Assembly: GCA_016874005.1 (NCBI GenBank)
Contig: VGVQ01000025.1
Span: 1 to 45,346, forward strand
Length of the DNA stretch: 45,346 nucleotides
Origin: Gemmatimonadota bacterium
Lineage (GTDB): Bacteria > Gemmatimonadota > Gemmatimonadetes > Gemmatimonadales > GWC2-71-9
Reading direction: 5' to 3'
The first letter of the stretch is position 1. Each line of letters starts with the position of its first letter. Shown here in pieces: positions 8,236 through 16,971 of the stretch. The position numbers and the translations under genes are program-made. The notes beneath the pieces are model-generated. The model was given only the letters and a program-made list of their open reading frames with translations. It searched no databases and was not told the DNA's origin.

Positions 8236-9546
8236 ATGAAACGCGTCTTCATCGAGACCTATGGTTGCCAGATGAACGTGGCCGATACCGAGCTGATGTT
8301 TGGCGTGCTCGGCAGCCGGGGTTTCGTACGGGTCGAGGATCCGGCTAACGCCGACGTGATGCTGGTGAACACCTGCGCCGTGCGCGATCATGCCGAGCAG
8401 CGGGTGTCCGGCCGGGTTGGCGAGTTGATGCGCCACAAGCGTCCTGGATCGGTGCTCGGGGTCGTCGGCTGCATGGCCCAGCGGCTGGGCCAGGAACTGC
8501 TCGACCAGGTGCCCCGGCTCGATCTGGTAGTGGGGCCCGACGCCTATCGGAATCTTCCCGATCTCATTCTCGATGCCAGCGCCGGCCGCCGCGCGGCCGA
8601 CACCGCGTTTCGGTCGTGGGAGCACTACGAAGACGTTCCCCCCGCGCGGGAGAGCGGTCCCACCGCGTTCGTCACCGTGCAGCGCGGCTGCGACTACAAG
8701 TGCACCTTCTGTATCGTGCCGTACACCCGAGGTCCGGAGCGGAGTCGGCAACTCGGCGATGTCGTCACCGAGGTTCGCCGGCTCGCGGAGGAGGGCACCT
8801 CGGAGGTCACCCTGCTCGGCCAGACGGTCAACTCGTATCACGACGGCGACCATGACTTCGCCGATCTGCTTCGGGCGGTGGGCGAGGTCGAGGGGATTCG
8901 GCGGCTCCGGTTCACCAGTCCATACCCGACCGATTTCACCGGCCGCGTCATCGAGGCAATGGCGACCGTCCCCGCCGTCTGCCCCCACGTCCACCTCCCG
9001 GTCCAGAGTGGCTCGAACGCGGTTCTCAAGCGGATGCTCCGCCGTTACTCCCGAGAGGAGTACCTCGAGGTCGTTCGGCGACTGCGCCAGGCCGTGCCGG
9101 GAATGACGTTTTCCACCGATATCATCGTGGCCTTTCCCGGCGAGACGGAGGCGCAGTTCCAGGACACCCTCACTCTCGTCGCCGAAGCCGACTTCGACGA
9201 CGCCTACACCTTCCGGTATTCGCCGAGGGAGGGCACCCCGGCGACCCGACTTCGGGACGCGGTGCCCGACGACGTTGCGGCCGATCGACTCGATCGACTG
9301 GTCGCCGCGGTCCGGGCCCAGACCCGGCGCAAGAACATCGGCCGCATCGGCGAGCAACACGAGGTCCTGGTCGAGCAGGTGGCCAAGCGGGGCGGGATGC
9401 TGGGCCGGACCCGAACGAACTTGCTGGTGCTGCTGGATCTCGGCGTTGAGGCCGTGGGTGACTATCTTGACGTTCGGCTGACCGCCACGACGGGGTCGAC
9501 CTTCATTGGCACGGTCGCGACACCACACGCCCTCACGGTGCTATGA
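8236..9546 (+). CDS. miaB: tRNA-2-methylthio-N6-adenosine synthase MiaB
   Basis: Radical SAM methylthiotransferase of 436 residues that adds a methylthio group to i6A37 of tRNAs reading UNN codons. The N-terminal UPF0004 domain has three cluster cysteines: C11 (YGCQMN), C47 (NTCAVRDHAEQR) and C79 (GCMAQR). The radical SAM core has the CxxxCxxC set C152, C156, C159 in GCDYKCTFC. The C-terminal 70 residues form a TRAM domain ending in GTVATPHALTVL. The NTCAVRDHAEQR segment and length favour MiaB over MtaB or RimO. It starts 5 bp after the barrel gene and its stop overlaps comFB by 4 bp. Confidence 0.95.
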   Translation: MKRVFIETYGCQMNVADTELMFGVLGSRGFVRVEDPANADVMLVNTCAVRDHAEQRVSGRVGELMRHKRPGSVLGVVGCMAQRLGQELLDQVPRLDLVVGPDAYRNLPDLILDASAGRRAADTAFRSWEHYEDVPPARESGPTAFVTVQRGCDYKCTFCIVPYTRGPERSRQLGDVVTEVRRLAEEGTSEVTLLGQTVNSYHDGDHDFADLLRAVGEVEGIRRLRFTSPYPTDFTGRVIEAMATVPAVCPHVHLPVQSGSNAVLKRMLRRYSREEYLEVVRRLRQAVPGMTFSTDIIVAFPGETEAQFQDTLTLVAEADFDDAYTFRYSPREGTPATRLRDAVPDDVAADRLDRLVAAVRAQTRRKNIGRIGEQHEVLVEQVAKRGGMLGRTRTNLLVLLDLGVEAVGDYLDVRLTATTGSTFIGTVATPHALTVL

Positions 9547-9830
9547 AACTGAAGAACGCGGTCGAGGATCACGTCGTCGAGGCCTACCAGACCCTCCGGC
9601 CGCATTTCCCCGAGTTTTGCGGCTGCGACATCTGCCGGGCCGACGTCATCGTCTACGCGCTGAATCGCCTTCCGCCCCGCTACGTCGCGACGCTCGAGGG
9701 GTCGGTCGTCACCGAAGTCAGCCTGGACAAGCAGCAAGGCCGAGCCTCCATCGATGTCGCCGTGATGGACGGTTTCCGCCGAGTCGGGCTCTCGCCGCGC
9801 TGCGGCGGGCGGGCCGCCTCGGTTTCGTAA
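9543..9830 (+). CDS. comFB: ComFB family protein
   Basis: Small 95-residue protein matching the late-competence ComFB family: an N-terminal KNAVEDHVVEAYQTL helix, a cysteine cluster FCGCDICRADVIVYALNRLPPRYV, then a strand-rich end. The Cys residues could bind zinc. ComFB homologues in cyanobacteria have been reported as cyclic di-nucleotide receptors; whether this protein binds one is unknown. It starts in an ATGA overlap with miaB and lies 86 bp before comEC, which encodes the DNA-uptake channel. That neighbourhood supports a role linked to competence or its control, though coupling to miaB also means constitutive expression is possible. Confidence 0.85.
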   Translation: MKLKNAVEDHVVEAYQTLRPHFPEFCGCDICRADVIVYALNRLPPRYVATLEGSVVTEVSLDKQQGRASIDVAVMDGFRRVGLSPRCGGRAASVS

Positions 9831-9879
9831 TCCCTCACCAAGCTTCGCGGTAATTCGGTACCGCAGGCAGCCGGATTGG

Positions 9880-9910
9880 TTGTCGGCGGTCGCGGGCGCA
9901 GGCCTAACCT
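9880..9910 (+). promoter_or_regulatory. Weak candidate comEC promoter
   Basis: TTGTCG (9880-9885) and TAACCT (9905-9910) stand upstream of the comEC GTG, but the spacer is 19 bases, longer than ideal. If used, transcription would begin about at the GTG, giving a leaderless or near-leaderless message. The 86 bp between comFB and comEC hold nothing else I recognise. Confidence 0.25.
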
Positions 9911-9916
9911 TGGGCC

Positions 9917-12157
9917 GTGCTCGATGTGCGGTCTCCATCCACCGTCGCCCGAGGCTTGGCGGCATTTGCCGCCGGTCTCGGCGCCGGTCTGTTCCTGCCG
10001 GGCCCGTGGACCGCCGTGCCAGTGATCGTCGGGCTGTGGCTCGCCGCACTCGGTCCCACCCGGGCGGTCGGGTTCGTCGTCCTGACGGGCCTTGCCCACG
10101 GCGCCCTGGCCCGTGTCAGCGATGCCAGTTCATGCGGTCGCCGGATGACAGCCGGCATCGTGCGCCTCACGGTGCGGCTCCACCATCCGGCGGTTGCCGG
10201 GCGACCGGTTCCCGCCGAGCCGGTCGGGCTCGGCTGTCGCGGGGAGGTAACGGTTCGGCACCGGGCACCGGATACCCTGGCGGCCGGGACCGCCTGGGTC
10301 GTGGAAGGACGGTGGATCCCCGACCAGGGCCGCTGGCGCCCCGCCGGCGGACTCCTGGCGATCCGCGAGGCCAGGCCGGGTCCCGAGGTCCGGCCGGGCG
10401 TGGGCCATCGTCTCCGCAACTGGATCGTGCCGACCATCGGGGAGCTCTACGGGTCCCGCGCGGGCCTGATCGAAGCCTTGGTGTTAGGCAGCCGCGGTAC
10501 TCTCGAGCCGGCCCTCTCGGCCGGCTTCGCCCGCTCGGGCCTGGTGCACCTGCTTTCGATCAGCGGATTTCACATTGGTCTGGTGTGGGCGTGGGTCGTC
10601 CTCGGGCTCGGTTTGGCCGGGCGGCGGCGGCAGGCCCCGCTGATTGCGACCGTCGCGGTGGGAAGCTACGTCGGCTTCATCGGGTTCCCGGCCCCCGCGG
10701 TTCGCGCCCTCGCGCTGGCGATCCTGGATGCCTGGCTCACCTGGCGGCAGCGGCGAGTGGCGGTCGGGGCGCTCTCGGCGACGGTCGCGTGGATCGTGCT
10801 GCTGGTCGACCCCTGGGCCCTGACAGATTTGGGGGGCTGGCTTTCCGTGGCGGCGATGTGGGGTGCCATCGCCGCAACGCGGTGGGCGGACGGAGCCGGC
10901 TGGACCAGCGGGGTCGGCACGGTCATTGCCAGCTCGGCTGGTGCCACCATGGCGACCGCCCCGTTCGCCGCCCTGGTTCTCGGGTCCGTTTCGGTCGTCG
11001 GAATCCTGCTCAACGTCGTCGCGATCCCACTGGCCGCCATCGCGATGCCGGCAGCGCTTCTGAGCGTGGTGCTCGCGGGGTTCGCTCCGCCGGTCGCGGC
11101 AGCGTTGGCGGCCGGTGGCGGGCTCCTGCTCGACGGACTCGAACGACTCGCGGTGCTGGGTGCCTGGCTCCCGGGTGCGGCGATCAGCTTCGAGCCGGGA
11201 ATCCGCTCGACGGCGTTGGCTGCCGCGGTCACTGGATCGATGGCATGGGTGTTCGGGCGCCGCAATCGTTGGCGAGAAGTGGGGCGTCGGGCCGCCTGGG
11301 TCGCGGTCGCCGGCTTGTTTCTCGGGTTGGTCAGCGGCATCCGATGGGGCGAGCCCGGCGGGCCGGCGTTACATTTTCTCGACGTTGGCCAGGGCGATGC
11401 GTTATTGGTGTCGACGGGACGAGGCCGGTGGATCCTGATCGATGCCGGGCCGGTCGACGCCCGCGGCGACGCGGGACGGCGGGTGGTGCTTCCTTATCTC
11501 TTGCGCCGAGGGGTGCGGCGACTCACCCTTGCGGTGGTGAGTCACGCCCACCGGGATCACTTCGGTGGGTTGGGCTCGGTCATCGCCCGGGTGCCGCCGC
11601 TCCTCGTGGCCGAGCCGGGATTGCCGGTGCCCGATCGGGATTACCTCGCCTTACTCGACGCGATCGACGATCGCGGCATCGAGTGGAGGCCGCTGCGGCG
11701 GGGGGACCGGTTCGTGGTGGATGAGGTGACGCTCGACGTCCTCCATCCGGACCACCGCTGGCCGGGTTTCGGAACGGACGTGAACGAAAACTCGGTGGTC
11801 ATTCATCTCCGGATTGGCCGGTTCGACGCCATCTTGACCGGCGACGCCGGGTTCCCGGTCGAAGCGCGGCTGACAGCGGCGGTGGGCCCGGTCGAGCTCC
11901 TCAAGGTGGGACACCATGGATCGCGTACCGCCACCGGCGCGGACTGGTTGACGACCCTCAGGCCCAAGTCGGCGGTCGTCAGTGTCGGGAGCAACGGGTA
12001 CGGGCACCCAGCTCCGGAGACGATCGCCCGGCTCGAAGGAGCAAAGGTGCCGGTGTGGCGCACCGACCGAGACGGGCACGTCACCGTGTGGCCGACGGGC
12101 GATTCGGCGAGGATCAGGAGTCGGCGGGGAGATCAGGTCATACCATTTCATCAGTGA
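9917..12157 (+). CDS. comEC: ComEC/Rec2 DNA internalisation channel with metallo-beta-lactamase domain
   Basis: Polytopic inner-membrane protein of 746 residues, the channel through which single-stranded DNA enters during natural transformation. Order of domains: N-terminal membrane segments and a soluble OB-like DUF4131 region (to about residue 165); the Competence membrane domain with the hallmark [19 protein letters not shown] (about 205-225) and many further helices to about residue 475; then a metallo-beta-lactamase-like domain starting [12 protein letters not shown], with the metal motif [10 protein letters not shown] near residue 543, proposed in the family to degrade the non-transported strand. 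All three parts are intact and the metal ligands are kept. GTG start; a clear ribosome-binding site is not seen. Confidence 0.94.
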   Translation: MLDVRSPSTVARGLAAFAAGLGAGLFLPGPWTAVPVIVGLWLAALGPTRAVGFVVLTGLAHGALARVSDASSCGRRMTAGIVRLTVRLHHPAVAGRPVPAEPVGLGCRGEVTVRHRAPDTLAAGTAWVVEGRWIPDQGRWRPAGGLLAIREARPGPEVRPGVGHRLRNWIVPTIGELYGSRAGLIEALVLGSRGTLEPALSAGFARSGLVHLLSISGFHIGLVWAWVVLGLGLAGRRRQAPLIATVAVGSYVGFIGFPAPAVRALALAILDAWLTWRQRRVAVGALSATVAWIVLLVDPWALTDLGGWLSVAAMWGAIAATRWADGAGWTSGVGTVIASSAGATMATAPFAALVLGSVSVVGILLNVVAIPLAAIAMPAALLSVVLAGFAPPVAAALAAGGGLLLDGLERLAVLGAWLPGAAISFEPGIRSTALAAAVTGSMAWVFGRRNRWREVGRRAAWVAVAGLFLGLVSGIRWGEPGGPALHFLDVGQGDALLVSTGRGRWILIDAGPVDARGDAGRRVVLPYLLRRGVRRLTLAVVSHAHRDHFGGLGSVIARVPPLLVAEPGLPVPDRDYLALLDAIDDRGIEWRPLRRGDRFVVDEVTLDVLHPDHRWPGFGTDVNENSVVIHLRIGRFDAILTGDAGFPVEARLTAAVGPVELLKVGHHGSRTATGADWLTTLRPKSAVVSVGSNGYGHPAPETIARLEGAKVPVWRTDRDGHVTVWPTGDSARIRSRRGDQVIPFHQ

Positions 12158-12170
12158 GGATCGAAGTACG

Positions 12171-13187
12171 ATGTCGATGCTATCTGGAACGGTGGTGACC
12201 ATCGAGCGGTTCATCCTCGAGCAGGAGCGCCAGCATCCGGACGCGACCGGAGAGCTATCGAACCTGATGTACGACTTCGCTCTTGGCGCGAAGATCGTCG
12301 CGGCCGCGATTCGGCGTGCCGGGCTCATCAATGTGCTGGGTTCGGCTGGCAACACCAATGTCCAAGGCGAGGAACAGCAGAAGCTCGACGTGTTTGCCAA
12401 TAACGCGCTCACCAACGTCATGGGCCACACCGGTCGGGTCTGCGTGATGGCCTCGGAAGAGGACGAGGAGCTGATCCCGATTCCTCCCGGGTGGCCGCAG
12501 GGGAAATACGCGGTTCTCTTCGACCCGCTCGACGGGTCATCGAACATCGACGTCAACGCCGCGGTCGGGACGATATTCAGCATTTATCGCCGACGGTCGA
12601 TGGACGGCCAAGGCACCCTGGCGGACGTCCTCCAACCGGGTTCGCGGCAGGTCGCCGCGGGGTACGTCATCTACGGGTCGAGCGTGATGCTGGTCTACAC
12701 CACCGGCAACGGGGTTCATGGCTTCACCCTCGACCCGTCCCTTGGCGAATTCCTCCTGTCGCATCCCAATATCCGGATCCCGGAGGTCGGCAAGTACTAC
12801 AGCGTCAACGAGTCCAACTTCGGCCGGTGGAGCAAGGGAACCCAGCGGGCCGTTCGCGGCCTCCACGGCGATTTTCCCGACCTGATCAAGGGGAAGAACT
12901 CCCGCTACATTGGCTCGCTGGTCGCCGATTTTCATCGCAATCTGATCGCGGGTGGCATCTTCATGTATCCGGCCGATTCGAAGAATCCCAACGGCAAGCT
13001 CCGGTTGGCGTACGAAGCCAATCCGATGGCGATGATCGTCGAGCACGCGGGGGGAGCTGCCACCAACGGGCTCGAGCGGATCCTCGATCTCGAACCGCTG
13101 GCACTCCATCAACGGACCCCGCTGGTGATCGGGTCCCGCTCGGACGTGGAGTTCGTCGCCCGGGTGCTTCGGGATACCGAAGGGTGA
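12171..13187 (+). CDS. fbp: Fructose-1,6-bisphosphatase, class I
   Basis: Gluconeogenic phosphatase of 338 residues hydrolysing fructose 1,6-bisphosphate to fructose 6-phosphate. The metal-binding motif [13 protein letters not shown] is intact, with the upstream acidic loop SEEDEE and the downstream substrate-binding segments [15 protein letters not shown] and [21 protein letters not shown] (the latter near residues 265-285). The start ATG at 12171 has GAGGA ten bases upstream; an ATG two codons later is possible. It begins 13 bp after comEC and overlaps the mutase gene by 4 bp (GTGA). Pairing a gluconeogenic enzyme with methylmalonyl-CoA mutase makes sense if propionyl-CoA carbon is fed to the TCA cycle and on to sugars, but this link is inference. 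Confidence 0.96.
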   Translation: MSMLSGTVVTIERFILEQERQHPDATGELSNLMYDFALGAKIVAAAIRRAGLINVLGSAGNTNVQGEEQQKLDVFANNALTNVMGHTGRVCVMASEEDEELIPIPPGWPQGKYAVLFDPLDGSSNIDVNAAVGTIFSIYRRRSMDGQGTLADVLQPGSRQVAAGYVIYGSSVMLVYTTGNGVHGFTLDPSLGEFLLSHPNIRIPEVGKYYSVNESNFGRWSKGTQRAVRGLHGDFPDLIKGKNSRYIGSLVADFHRNLIAGGIFMYPADSKNPNGKLRLAYEANPMAMIVEHAGGAATNGLERILDLEPLALHQRTPLVIGSRSDVEFVARVLRDTEG

Positions 13188-14734
13188 GCGGCCAACACCC
13201 GGGGTTGCTCCCCGTCCGCGAGGTCTACGGCCCCGGCGAGTGGCGGGGAGACCCCGGCCAGCCGGGCCAATGGCCGTTCCTCCGCGGCGTGCAGCCGACC
13301 ATGTACACTGGCAAGCTCTGGACGATGCGGCAGTACGCCGGGTTTGGGACCGCGGAGCAGACCAACGAACGGTTCCGGCTGCTGCTCAGTGCTGGGCAGA
13401 CTGGGTTGTCGACGGCTTTCGACCTCCCGACGCAAATGGGCTACGATTCCGATCACCCGATGGCGGCTGGAGAGGTCGGGCGGGTGGGCGTCGCGATCGA
13501 CACCGTCGACGACCTGGCCGTCCTGTTCCGGGGCATTCCTCTCGATCGGGTATCGACCTCGATGACGATCAACGCGACGGCGGGCATCCTCCTCGCCATG
13601 TACGTCGTCGTCGCCGAGGAGCAAGGGGTGGCCCGAAAAGCCCTTTCCGGGACGATTCAGAACGACTTGCTCAAGGAGTTCATCGCCCGAGGGACCTACA
13701 TCTACCCGGTCGTGCCGTCGCTCCGCCTCATCACGGACATTTTCCGCTTCGTCGCCGACGAAGGGATGAATTTCAATCCGATCTCGATCAGCGGCTATCA
13801 CATTCGGGAAGCCGGTGCCACCGCGACCCAAGAAGTCGGGTTCACCCTCTCCAACGCGCTCGAGTATTGCCGGCGAGCGGTGGCCGCCGGGATCCCAATT
13901 GACCGATTCGGGCCGCGGTTGTCGTTCTTTTTCGCGGCCCACAACGACCTCTTCGAAGAAGCGGCGAAATTCCGGGCGGCCCGGAGGCTGTGGGCCCGCC
14001 TGGCTCGAGAGCGGTTCGGGGCTGACGATCGGACCTGCATGCTGCGGTTCCACACCCAGACCGGTGGGGTCACCCTCCAGGCCCAGCAGCCCCTCAACAA
14101 CGTGGTGCGGGTCGCGGTCCAGGCCCTGGCGGCCACCTTGGGCGGCACCCAGTCCCTCCACACCAACGGCTACGACGAAGCGTTGGCGCTCCCGACCCCC
14201 GCCGCCGCCACGTTGGCGCTCAGGACCCAGCAGATCCTGGCCCATGAAAGTGGCCTGGCTCGCACGGTCGATCCGCTCGCCGGCAGCTACTACGTGGAGC
14301 ATTTGACCGATCGGATCGAGGAGGGCGCCCGGGAGCTGATCCGGGAGGTCGACGAGATCGGCGGCGCGGTGGCCGCGGTGGAGCGGGGGTATTACCAGGA
14401 AGCGATCGGTCGCAGCGCCTACGAGTACCAGAAGGCCCAAGAGGACGGGCGGGTGGTGGTGGTCGGCGTCAACCGGTTTGCTACCGACGAGCCGCCGTCC
14501 GACCTGCCCTCACCGAACTTCGCCGCCCTCGAAGCGCGCCAACGCGACCTCGTCGCGGCGGCCCGCCAACGGCGCGATGGGGCCCGGGTGGCGGCGGCAC
14601 TGGAGGCCGTGCGGTCCGCGGCGGGCAGCGATCGCGGTCTGATGCCACATCTCATCGATGCCGTCCGAGCTCGGGCGACCCTCGGCGAGATCGCCGATTG
14701 TCTCCGAGCCCAGTGGGGGGTCTACCGGCCATGA
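13184..14734 (+). CDS. Methylmalonyl-CoA mutase catalytic subunit (no B12-binding domain)
   Basis: Acyl-CoA mutase of 516 residues comprising only the substrate-binding TIM-barrel part. The cobalamin-binding domain (DxHxxG) is absent, so a separate small subunit is needed, as in two-subunit mutases of archaea and many bacteria. By alignment to P. shermanii MCM from memory, the substrate-defining Tyr89 is kept (Y51, in RQYAGFG). Arg207 is kept (ten residues after the Gln of TIQND, in FIARGTY). The catalytic His is in [10 protein letters not shown]. Isobutyryl-CoA mutases usually have Phe and Gln at the first two sites, so methylmalonyl-CoA is the likely substrate. Start is the GTG overlapping the fbp stop; the next gene also overlaps. 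The small subunit is not in this window. Confidence 0.92.
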   Translation: MSGQHPGLLPVREVYGPGEWRGDPGQPGQWPFLRGVQPTMYTGKLWTMRQYAGFGTAEQTNERFRLLLSAGQTGLSTAFDLPTQMGYDSDHPMAAGEVGRVGVAIDTVDDLAVLFRGIPLDRVSTSMTINATAGILLAMYVVVAEEQGVARKALSGTIQNDLLKEFIARGTYIYPVVPSLRLITDIFRFVADEGMNFNPISISGYHIREAGATATQEVGFTLSNALEYCRRAVAAGIPIDRFGPRLSFFFAAHNDLFEEAAKFRAARRLWARLARERFGADDRTCMLRFHTQTGGVTLQAQQPLNNVVRVAVQALAATLGGTQSLHTNGYDEALALPTPAAATLALRTQQILAHESGLARTVDPLAGSYYVEHLTDRIEEGARELIREVDEIGGAVAAVERGYYQEAIGRSAYEYQKAQEDGRVVVVGVNRFATDEPPSDLPSPNFAALEARQRDLVAAARQRRDGARVAAALEAVRSAAGSDRGLMPHLIDAVRARATLGEIADCLRAQWGVYRP

Positions 14735-15393
14735 CCAACCCGGATCGGTTGAGCTACCCCGCCCATCGACTTTCCGTGCCCAGAAGCGCCCGGTACCATC
14801 TCCTCGGGGAACGCCGTGGGGCCGATGAGATCTGGGTCGTCCTCCACGGGTACAGCCAACTCGCCTCGACCTTCCTCCGCTGGTTCGAGCCGGTGGCCCG
14901 GCCGGGCCGATTGATCGTCGCCCCCGAAGCGTTGTCACGGGCGTATTTCGACGAGGGTGGGGCGCGCCGAGTCGGCGCCTCGTGGATGACCAAGGAGGAC
15001 CGCGAAGCCGAAATCGAGGACTACGTTCGGTACCTCGATGCGCTGGCGGACGAGCTGATCGGCAGCATCCCGCCGCTGCCGCGGCTCGAGGTACACGGCT
15101 TCTCGCAGGGCGCTGCGACCGCCAGCCGCTGGGTAGCGTACGGCCGGTACGCCGTGTCTCGCCTGGTGCTCTGGGGAGGAACCGTGCCGCCAGACATCGA
15201 TCTCGAACGAATGCGATCGCATCTGCGCGATGGCAAGGTGGTCGTTGCGGTTGGAGACCGCGATCAGTTCGTCACCGCGGAGCAGGTTCGCAACGAACGG
15301 GCTCGACTGCTCGGCTTGAACCTCAATCTCGACGTCCGCCAGTTCACCGGCGGCCATGTCGTCGATCGGTCGACGCTGGTCGCGATAGCCTGA
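14731..15393 (+). CDS. Phospholipase/carboxylesterase family alpha/beta hydrolase
   Basis: Serine hydrolase of 220 residues. The nucleophile elbow is GFSQG ([13 protein letters not shown]), the acid is probably the Asp in GDRDQFV, and the base is the His in FTGGHVV, giving a complete triad in normal order. The oxyanion-hole region is [12 protein letters not shown]. This layout fits the PF02230 group (carboxylesterases, lysophospholipases, acyl-protein thioesterases). No signal peptide is seen, so it is cytoplasmic. ATG start in an ATGA overlap with the mutase. The natural substrate cannot be inferred; a thioesterase role next to a CoA mutase is possible but not shown. Confidence 0.87.
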   Translation: MTNPDRLSYPAHRLSVPRSARYHLLGERRGADEIWVVLHGYSQLASTFLRWFEPVARPGRLIVAPEALSRAYFDEGGARRVGASWMTKEDREAEIEDYVRYLDALADELIGSIPPLPRLEVHGFSQGAATASRWVAYGRYAVSRLVLWGGTVPPDIDLERMRSHLRDGKVVVAVGDRDQFVTAEQVRNERARLLGLNLNLDVRQFTGGHVVDRSTLVAIA

Positions 15394-15410
15394 ATCGGGG
15401 GGGACCCGTC

Positions 15411-15920
15411 GTGGAAACCGCTTGGATCGCCCGGATGATGACCCGGGAGCTCGCCACCCTGCGCGGCGACATCGAAGCCCTGCCGGATGAGGCGAGCCTC
15501 TGGGCCACGCCACCAGGGATCAGTAACTCGATCGGGACCCTGGCATTGCATCTTGCCGGCAACCTTCAGCATTTCGTGGGAACGGTGCTCGGGAACACGG
15601 GATACCGGCGCCAGCGTGACCTCGAATTCAGCCGGCGCGGCGTTCCGCGGGCCGAGCTGCTGGCCGAGGTCGATCGGGCGGCCGCCGTCGTCGCAAAGGT
15701 GCTCACGACAGGTCCGATCGACCTCGGCGCGGACTACCCCGAGGCTGTCGGCGGCGGTTATCGAGTCGTCACCGGGGATTGGCTGATTCACCTGGCGACC
15801 CATCTGGCTTATCACGTCGGCCAGGCCGGCTACCTGCGCCGGCTCCTGACTGGCCCGGGCGCGACGCCGGTGCCCGCCATCGGCATTGGCGCCTTGGTCA
15901 CGGCCCGGAAGATCGGCTAA
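15411..15920 (+). CDS. DinB-like four-helix metalloprotein
   Basis: Protein of 169 residues with the four-helix DinB/YfiT fold pattern. It has an N-terminal helix (TAWIARMMTRELATLRGDI), a helix with spaced histidines (GTLALHLAGNLQHFVG) and a C-terminal helix with more (WLIHLATHLAYHVGQAGYLRRL). These histidines are the usual metal ligands in the superfamily. Members include metal-dependent hydrolases and mycothiol- or bacillithiol-dependent transferases; the specific function here is unknown. The GTG start at 15411 follows a G-rich stretch (GGGGGGGA) that could serve as ribosome-binding site. Its stop overlaps the convergent gene by 4 bp. Confidence 0.82.
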   Translation: METAWIARMMTRELATLRGDIEALPDEASLWATPPGISNSIGTLALHLAGNLQHFVGTVLGNTGYRRQRDLEFSRRGVPRAELLAEVDRAAAVVAKVLTTGPIDLGADYPEAVGGGYRVVTGDWLIHLATHLAYHVGQAGYLRRLLTGPGATPVPAIGIGALVTARKIG

Positions 15921-16417
15921 CGCCGCCGGTAAAGCCCGTCGAACACCACGGCCCAGGTCTTCCCCTCGTCTCGAGACGATTCCCAGAGCTGCCGCACGGT
16001 GCCATCGGCGTTCTTCAAAAAGGTCAGCCGCTGCTGGATGGGGCCGCGGGGAGTGGTCGTGGTCCCGGCGAGGCGCATCTGCCCGTCGCGAAATTCGCCG
16101 GAGAGATCGAGGGGCGACCCGGAGTTGTCGATCCAGACCTGGCGCCATCGCTTGGTCACCCGATCATAGAAGTTGAAGCTCTGCCCAGTCGCGCCCTTGG
16201 CGCCGGTCCACCGCTCGTGGATGACACAGCCGTCCTCCTCGACGCTGATCTCGTTCTTTCCGGCGGGATTCCCGTTCGAGGTCACTTCCCAGCTGCCCAC
16301 CCAGAAATCGAACTGGCGGTATTCCGGGGTGTCGCACCGAGCCTGTGGCGGAGTGGCTTGAGCCGCGAGCGAGCCAGCGACCAGGGACAGGGCGGCAAGA
16401 AGCCAGAGCGTCTTCAT
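15917..16417 (-). CDS. Secreted protein resembling the DUF1579 family
   Basis: Protein of 166 residues with a clear signal peptide (MKTLWLLAALSLVAGSLAAQA), so probably periplasmic. The mature part begins CDTPEYRQFDFWVGSWEV and continues as an antiparallel beta-rich domain with repeated Trp residues (ERWTGAKGATG, WRQVWIDNSG, QLWESSRDEGKTW). This resembles DUF1579-type or nitrobindin-like small beta-barrel proteins, but I cannot assign it firmly. The start at 16417 was chosen because the signal peptide begins there and GAGG lies eight bases upstream; the longer open frame upstream is not supported. One of only two - strand genes. Function unknown. Confidence 0.75.
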   Translation of the reverse strand: MKTLWLLAALSLVAGSLAAQATPPQARCDTPEYRQFDFWVGSWEVTSNGNPAGKNEISVEEDGCVIHERWTGAKGATGQSFNFYDRVTKRWRQVWIDNSGSPLDLSGEFRDGQMRLAGTTTTPRGPIQQRLTFLKNADGTVRQLWESSRDEGKTWAVVFDGLYRRR

Positions 16418-16553
16418 CGCGGCGACCTCGATCGAATGGTGGAGCCGAATGGGTTCGGTGACCCGCTTCTCTTCGGTACGGCAGGTTTTCGGAACGGGTT
16501 TCGGGTTGTCTGACAGTCCGTCGGAATTGGATTCGCGATCGGGCTCGGGCGGT

Positions 16554-16582
16554 TTGCCCGCCGGCTCCGAGGCTGCTAACTT
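16554..16582 (+). promoter_or_regulatory. Predicted fmdB-argS promoter
   Basis: TTGCCC (16554-16559), a 17-base spacer and TAACTT (16577-16582). Start of transcription is expected near 16589, about 32 bases before the fmdB ATG. The same spacing and similar hexamers occur before metK and before the cobalamin riboswitch. The 203-bp gap 16418-16620 otherwise holds only the inverted repeat below and the undetected promoter of the - strand gene. Confidence 0.55.
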
Positions 16583-16603
16583 GCGTCGCTGTCTAGCGTT
16601 AGC
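16575..16603 (+). repeat. Inverted repeat across the fmdB promoter start
   Basis: GCTAAC (16575-16580) and GTTAGC (16598-16603) are exact reverse complements separated by 17 bases. The left arm covers the predicted -10 element and the right arm lies in the early leader. It could be an operator or chance; arms of six bases are short. Confidence 0.3.
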
Positions 16604-16620
16604 CTTGTCCGTCTGGAGCC

Positions 16621-16971
16621 ATGCCAACCTACGATTATCGCTGCAGCAAGGGCCACGAGTTCGAGCTCTTCCAACGCATCTCTGACAAGCCCGTCGCCAA
16701 GTGCCCGACCTGCGGCGCCAAGTCGGCCCGGATGATCTCCGGTGGAGCCGGTCTCATCTTCAAAGGAAGCGGTTTCTACATTACCGACTACGGCAAGGAC
16801 GGGAAAGGACCCCGGAAGGCCGGGGACACCAGCGCCGAGTCGGGCTCCGCAGCCGCCGCCCCCGATCCCGCGGCGGGCACTGCGGCACCAGCCAAGACCG
16901 AAACGCCGGTCAAGACGGATGCGCCGGCCAAGAAGGAGCCGGCGAAGAAGGCCAAGAAGGAGGACCGTTGA
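16621..16971 (+). CDS. FmdB-family zinc-ribbon protein with Ala/Pro/Lys-rich tail
   Basis: Protein of 116 residues. The first 55 residues are a FmdB/CxxC zinc ribbon: MPTYDYRCSKGHEFE and AKCPTCGAKSARM, where the first knuckle keeps a single Cys followed by His (CSKGH) and the second is CPTC. After the GSGFYITDYG segment common to the family, the last 50 residues are low-complexity Ala, Pro and Lys (TETPVKTDAPAKKEPAKKAKK), likely disordered and basic. FmdB proteins are small putative regulators without a settled function. It is first in an operon with argS, whose TTG start overlaps its stop by 4 bp. Confidence 0.88.
   Translation: MPTYDYRCSKGHEFELFQRISDKPVAKCPTCGAKSARMISGGAGLIFKGSGFYITDYGKDGKGPRKAGDTSAESGSAAAAPDPAAGTAAPAKTETPVKTDAPAKKEPAKKAKKEDR

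Noticed and set aside
16418-16627. Upstream extension of the - strand secreted protein gene
   Set aside because: The extension is charged, has no family match, crosses the fmdB promoter and would bury the obvious signal peptide 70 residues in.
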